A stretch of DNA of 64,000 nucleotides from Mya arenaria (taxonomy: Eukaryota; Mollusca; Bivalvia; Myida; Myidae): positions 37,924,362-37,988,361 of the forward strand of contig NC_069136.1 of assembly GCF_026914265.1 (NCBI RefSeq). The letters run 5' to 3'. The translations under genes were made by a program, and so were the position numbers. Positions 59,840 to 64,000 of the stretch are shown here, one piece after another (within the stretch, counting starts at the first letter, position 1; each line of letters begins with the position of its first letter). Under the pieces are notes generated by a model. It did no database searches, was not told where the DNA came from, and was given only the letters and a program-made list of their open reading frames with translations.

Positions 59840-60002
59840 TATAGCACTGTCACACGGGACCCCCATTTAACATCCCTCCCGGAAGACGATAAATATTGTT
59901 TCGTGGTGGGATTGGGGGATCGAACATGCGATCTCTGGATTGACAGGCCGTAGTGTATGTAGTGTTTCCACTAGACCACGAAGCCGCCACGATTATAGCA
60001 CT
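59840..60002 (-). mobile_element. tRNA-derived SINE 2 with 9-bp target-site duplication
   Basis: TATAGCACT occurs at both edges, 59840-59848 and 59994-60002. Between them the - strand reads GGCGGCTTCGTGGTCTAGTG (A box), then CATGTTCGATCCCCC (B box), then a short body ending CCCGTGTGAC. The duplication shows insertion by target-primed reverse transcription. Confidence 0.85.
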
Positions 60003-61016
60003 TATAAGCTTTTATTTATAATAAGTAATGTTGTTCTAAGTGTTATTCGTAATTAGTGTTCAGCCTTATGCCTGTGCCAATGGAATCGCTGGACAGAATC
60101 AAATAAAATCATTTAGAAGAGCTCTAACAATAAAGAATAACACATTAGCCAGATTACAACTGCCAAATATCAATTTAGAAACGAAAACAGCCGTCATATT
60201 TCCATTAAGTAATTAATAAGTTTCAATAAGTGGGTTTTCTAGATGTTTGCACCGGGTGGGCATTCCATTTAATACTAAGAAAGTATGTATGTATGTATTC
60301 TAAACGAGCAGCTGGCGTCGGGCTGCGCCGGGTCTGCCAACTTAACAGTTTAGAAAATAAAAATCGACATACATTACGTAATAAAGATATATAACGTAAT
60401 GTTGTTCGAAGATTTCTATTATCATGATATGAGAGACTTAATCATTTAAACGCAAAACATAGTTTTGACAAACATAATAATTAGTGCGATCTTTATAAGA
60501 ACACTAAACGGTAGTCATTGTGAAAGAAAATACACTTTTTTCCAAAATTAAACATATCGATCCGATCAGATCTGACACCTGCAGATAATTGAAGAAAATG
60601 GTACAGTAATTGGTAGGTAGAAAATTTAACCCGCTCTCTCATTATTCTACTTTAAACACAAATGCTACATTCAAATGTCTGTTGAGAGGGTCAATTTTAA
60701 ATTGTCTGTTTTCAAATAATGTTTCAATTTCTTTTAAACTTGACACCATTTTACAAAACAGATGAATAACAAGGGTTAGTCATTTCACATTTTAACTACA
60801 ATTTTGAAATTAAGTAATTTGCAAAAATAGAAAAAGAGCGGAAATCCTGTAAACGCGGCTGAAGTAGTTAACATTTAAAGACAAAAAGAAACCTGACATT
60901 ATGAACTAATTTCGAAGTAATTAAAATGTAATTTTCACTGCTTGAACAAAGGAAAAAAAGAAAAAAAAGCGGATATTCTAATAAGAGTAATTAAGTCGAG
61001 CTCGAGTCATCGCTAG
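60003..61016. other. AT-rich intergenic DNA
   Basis: Nothing recognised beyond a short GTATGTATGTAT run near 60286. Confidence 0.5.
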
Positions 61017-61699
61017 TTTAAAGTTTCACTCACACAGATGGATTGTTTTGACAACTTTTGTTCTATTTGTTTTGTTTTGAAATAATCTTATGTTGGCGCA
61101 AATGTCTGGAAACCAGTGATCTAAGACTGCTGACAAAAGTTCAGATCGCAGTTTTCCTATTTACGTTCTAAAATTGATGTTTTAGGGCTAATATCGTTAC
61201 GAACGCTTTAAAGCTGCACTCTCACAAATTGAAAGTTTTGACAACTTTTGTCTTGGAACGAGCCAATTTTTGCGAGAATCCATGGAAACCAGTGTTATAA
61301 GACTGCTGACAAAATATAGATCGCAGAATTTAATTTTTAAGTTCAAACATGTTTAATGCATTTTTCTAAACCGTTAGTTTATGTCATAAAACATTAACGG
61401 AAATATGCAAATCTGCGCTCTGATCTTTTGTCAGCAATCTTTTATCATTGGTTTGCAAATATTTACGCAAAAAAATTCTCTTTCCAAGACAAAAAAATAA
61501 AAAAAAGTTGTAAAAACAGTAAATCTGTGAGAGTGCAGCATTAAGATTTTTTTCGACAGTTTTCCAACCATTTGGGATCTGTTCTATTGTGAGTTATTTG
61601 ATTTGACTGAATTGAAATCATTAAAGCCAAAATCAGCTGCTTCAGAGACAAAAAATAAAAGAGGTCAAAACAGTCCATCTATGAGAGAGCAGCTTTAAG
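61017..61699. mobile_element. foldback element, family A, copy 5 (outer, split by copy 6)
   Basis: The left half 61017-61206 (TTTAAAGTTTCACTCACACAG onwards) and the right half 61545-61699 (ending CTATGAGAGAGCAGCTTTAA) are the two arms of one element. The insertion falls near its centre. Confidence 0.83.
61207..61544. mobile_element. foldback element, family A, copy 6 (inner)
   Basis: TTTAAAGCTGCACTCTCACAA to CTGTGAGAGTGCAGCATTAA, a complete element inside copy 5. GTCTTGGAACGAGCCAATTT mirrors TTCTCTTTCCAAGACAAAA. Confidence 0.85.
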
Positions 61700-62323
61700 A
61701 CTGTTTTGGTAATGGGCGGGAAATCACGTTTTTTTTTAGATCTGTCGTAAGCATTTTGCGTTCTTTCTTCACCCTTCCATTATATTGTTGCATGATTTCT
61801 TAAAGTAAAATAGACATTGGTTTGATCATTGTCCGTGCTTTATTATCCTATTGCATGTCATACGCTTTATAGTCGGTAAAATAATCAGATCAAATGGAGA
61901 TCACGTTTTGAAAACAGAACTGCAGCAATAAAGTTTAACTATCAAACAATTGCTCCATTGAGCTCTGAACATTAAAGAATATAAGTAACAAATGCACGTA
62001 ATTGTTCGATGTTAAACGCTGATATGGTATTACTAAGTGGATTATATGTTTCTTGTTTTCGTATATCATTTCAGTTAATGTCAATTTTTGACTTAAACGC
62101 GTCATTTAGCACGTTTTAAACACGCTAATGAAGCTGAGTGCGATTACTTAAATTACGTTACCAAGTTACGTAAACTACATGAATCTTTGAGTAATAGAAG
62201 TAACTTAAGGGAGTTGAAATGATATGTAAACAACGAGTTCCAATGTTTTAAAACAGGTACCAACAGGCACACAAGCTGTGCATTAAGGTCAAATCTAAGC
62301 CACGGAGAACAAAATAACTTTAC

Positions 62324-62369
<46 letters not shown>

Positions 62370-64000
62370 ATTTCAATTATTTAGCAAAATCCGAGTGATT
62401 TTTATGCTATTTTTTACCAGTCCTACTTTCGGCCAACAAATGGTGTATGCTATTATAATTATTGAGTTATCTTTATGAAACCAATCATATGTAAACGCTA
62501 CAATTTATAATGGTATTGCGGGGGGGGGGGGGGGGTCAGTTAAAGTAAGTGTGGGTATTTGGGTGAAGGGGGGTGGAGCACACCACTCGAGGCAGACAAC
62601 AGGTAATAAGGGTAATAAGGGTAGGGTTTAAGATAGAGGGTTATGGGAGGGTGCTGCACACTTGGAGACCTGAATGTGCACCCTCCTCCCTTCAAAGAAT
62701 TAAATGCTTAAGTTAATGAAATCTTTTATTTTTTATTAAAATTTTAAATATGATTATGATTTCAAACAAATTTTACATATTTAGTAGTTGAAACCTAATT
62801 TTACCTCAAATAAGCATTTTTCTAACATTTTCAATGAAAATCATAGTGCTTTAATTATTCACTGCCCGATACAATGTGACCTTTTGTTCCTCAGCACCCT
62901 ATGGAGTGTCCCTTTTCTGTAGCACCCTGTCCTTTTTTGTAACCTGGCTATCACCCTAATAATGATAACTGAGACCCAACGCTAAACATTCACGACCTTA
63001 GCATTTCAGATACCGACTGCCAGTAAACAGTTTATCGATAATAAATCGATATTTTATGCAATGCTTTGATCTGATCAACTCATTCCTATCAACACTCAAA
63101 CAAATTATTGATATCATATCTGTCAAATTATTAGGGAATGTAAATCAAGGTTAAAGTTTTGTCATCGTTGTTCATACCCCACTCAACGAATTAAGATAAA
63201 TGAAAGTAGCAAACTAGGCCTAAATACTGCACGTGCATTAACACATCTATCTAGATCTTCAAATTATCTCATAGTCTACCCAGTAAGTGCCCTGTAAGAG
63301 CTACTTACAAAAAATGGCACTGTTTTATAACTCCATTGTGGGCATGTGGTATTTCTTACTTGCATGAACTATATTCCATGTTTTCAATGAATATCGCTTA
63401 ACAGATATAACTGGTCAGTATGGATTTTGGGGTATACATGAAATGTGGTTATTACAGTGGACATAATATTGATAATTAATCCTTAGCAGAAAGCATTTCA
63501 GTCAAAGATAACTGCAATTTAAATGGAGTTTTATATGAATGCAGCTGATATTGATCATTTCAACACATCACGTTAAACTGTGGTATCTTCTCTTATAAAT
63601 AAAGATAATTAGAACATTGTACTGTTGAACTCAGATCTTTTGGATCCGATGGTATGTGCAAACAGTAAGGGCATTTACTTTGCTGGGCCTCATAAATTGA
63701 CAGTGAAGTTTGCCCCTACTGTCATACAAACACTGATAAGCCATTTATGGTTGTAACATGTTTTCCTCTTTGCAACAATGACCGCACTATCATGGCTTAA
63801 ATGACGTGCCAAAAGTTCCGCTTGCAATTACTGCGTTCCACGAGTGCTATGAAACGTTGACTAAAGTTTAACATCATAAAAGTCAGGTCAATGACACTGT
63901 CAAAATGTAAAGGAAAGCACCTGCACAACAGTCTTTGATGTTATTGAAATATCTCTGCATGTGAACAATGTAGTGTGGTAAAAACAGGGACGTTTTGACT
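61700..64000. other. AT-rich intergenic DNA to window end
   Basis: Contains a (TTA)n tract at 62323-62369, a G run at 62520-62535 and a short hairpin GGAGGGTGCTGCACAC / GTGCACCCTCCTCCC at 62647-62693. No gene or transposon recognised. Confidence 0.5.

Noticed and set aside
62610..62640. GGTAATAAGGGTAATAAGGG as a telomere-like repeat
   Set aside because: Only two or three imperfect units, not the TTAGGG motif.

Overview
The window is nuclear DNA from a repeat-rich invertebrate animal. It is AT-rich and intron-containing, and most of its length is minisatellites and small transposable elements. A RING-less TRIM-type gene, two FAM124 genes, several tRNA-like SINEs and abundant foldback elements fit a bivalve mollusc. 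The taxon is inferred from gene families and repeat style, not from a species-specific marker.

Layout. 1-1.3 kb: a 36-bp minisatellite. 1.65 kb: a tRNA-Ser(AGA)-like gene. 1.77-2.69 kb: a possible orphan exon whose 3' end and splice donor were amplified into a 73-bp tandem array. 3.25-4.42 kb: the decayed 3' end of a LINE. 4.49-7.18 kb: a 25-bp minisatellite with a 125-bp higher-order period. 7.7 kb: a GC-rich inverted array. 8.3-10.1 kb: the TRIM-type gene. 10.7-18.25 kb: a recent tandem duplication of a block made of a 28-bp satellite, a (CTG)n(ATG)n tract and a 43-bp minisatellite. 18.8-20.1 kb: a 51-bp minisatellite. 20.3-24.1 kb: MITE-like elements, a GACA tract and LINE tails. 25.9-34.0 kb: a complete four-exon FAM124 gene on the + strand. 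34.0-43.97 kb: a dense transposon graveyard with a Tc1-type pseudogene, TCGAA-rich palindromic MITEs and long foldbacks. 44.17-46.27 kb: a 51/53-bp minisatellite. 48.1-49.8 kb: a second FAM124 gene on the - strand, with its first coding exon not found here. 50-64 kb: SINEs, MITEs, a nested foldback element and unassigned AT-rich DNA.

Gene relationships. The two FAM124 genes are convergent paralogues about 14 kb apart, aligned from the short Ser-rich exon to the C-terminal FYV. They differ by one intron, present only in the + strand copy. The TRIM-type gene is a separate locus on one main exon. Nothing links it functionally to FAM124.

No convincing new multi-gene system is present. The most unusual material is structural: TTAAAG-ended elements carrying a tRNA-like promoter region, a five-copy family of full-length foldbacks including one nested inside another, the duplicated satellite block where one trinucleotide tract grew and its neighbour did not, and the minisatellite built from an exon-intron boundary. 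Many long open frames lie inside arrays and are by-products of stop-free repeat units; I do not call them as genes.
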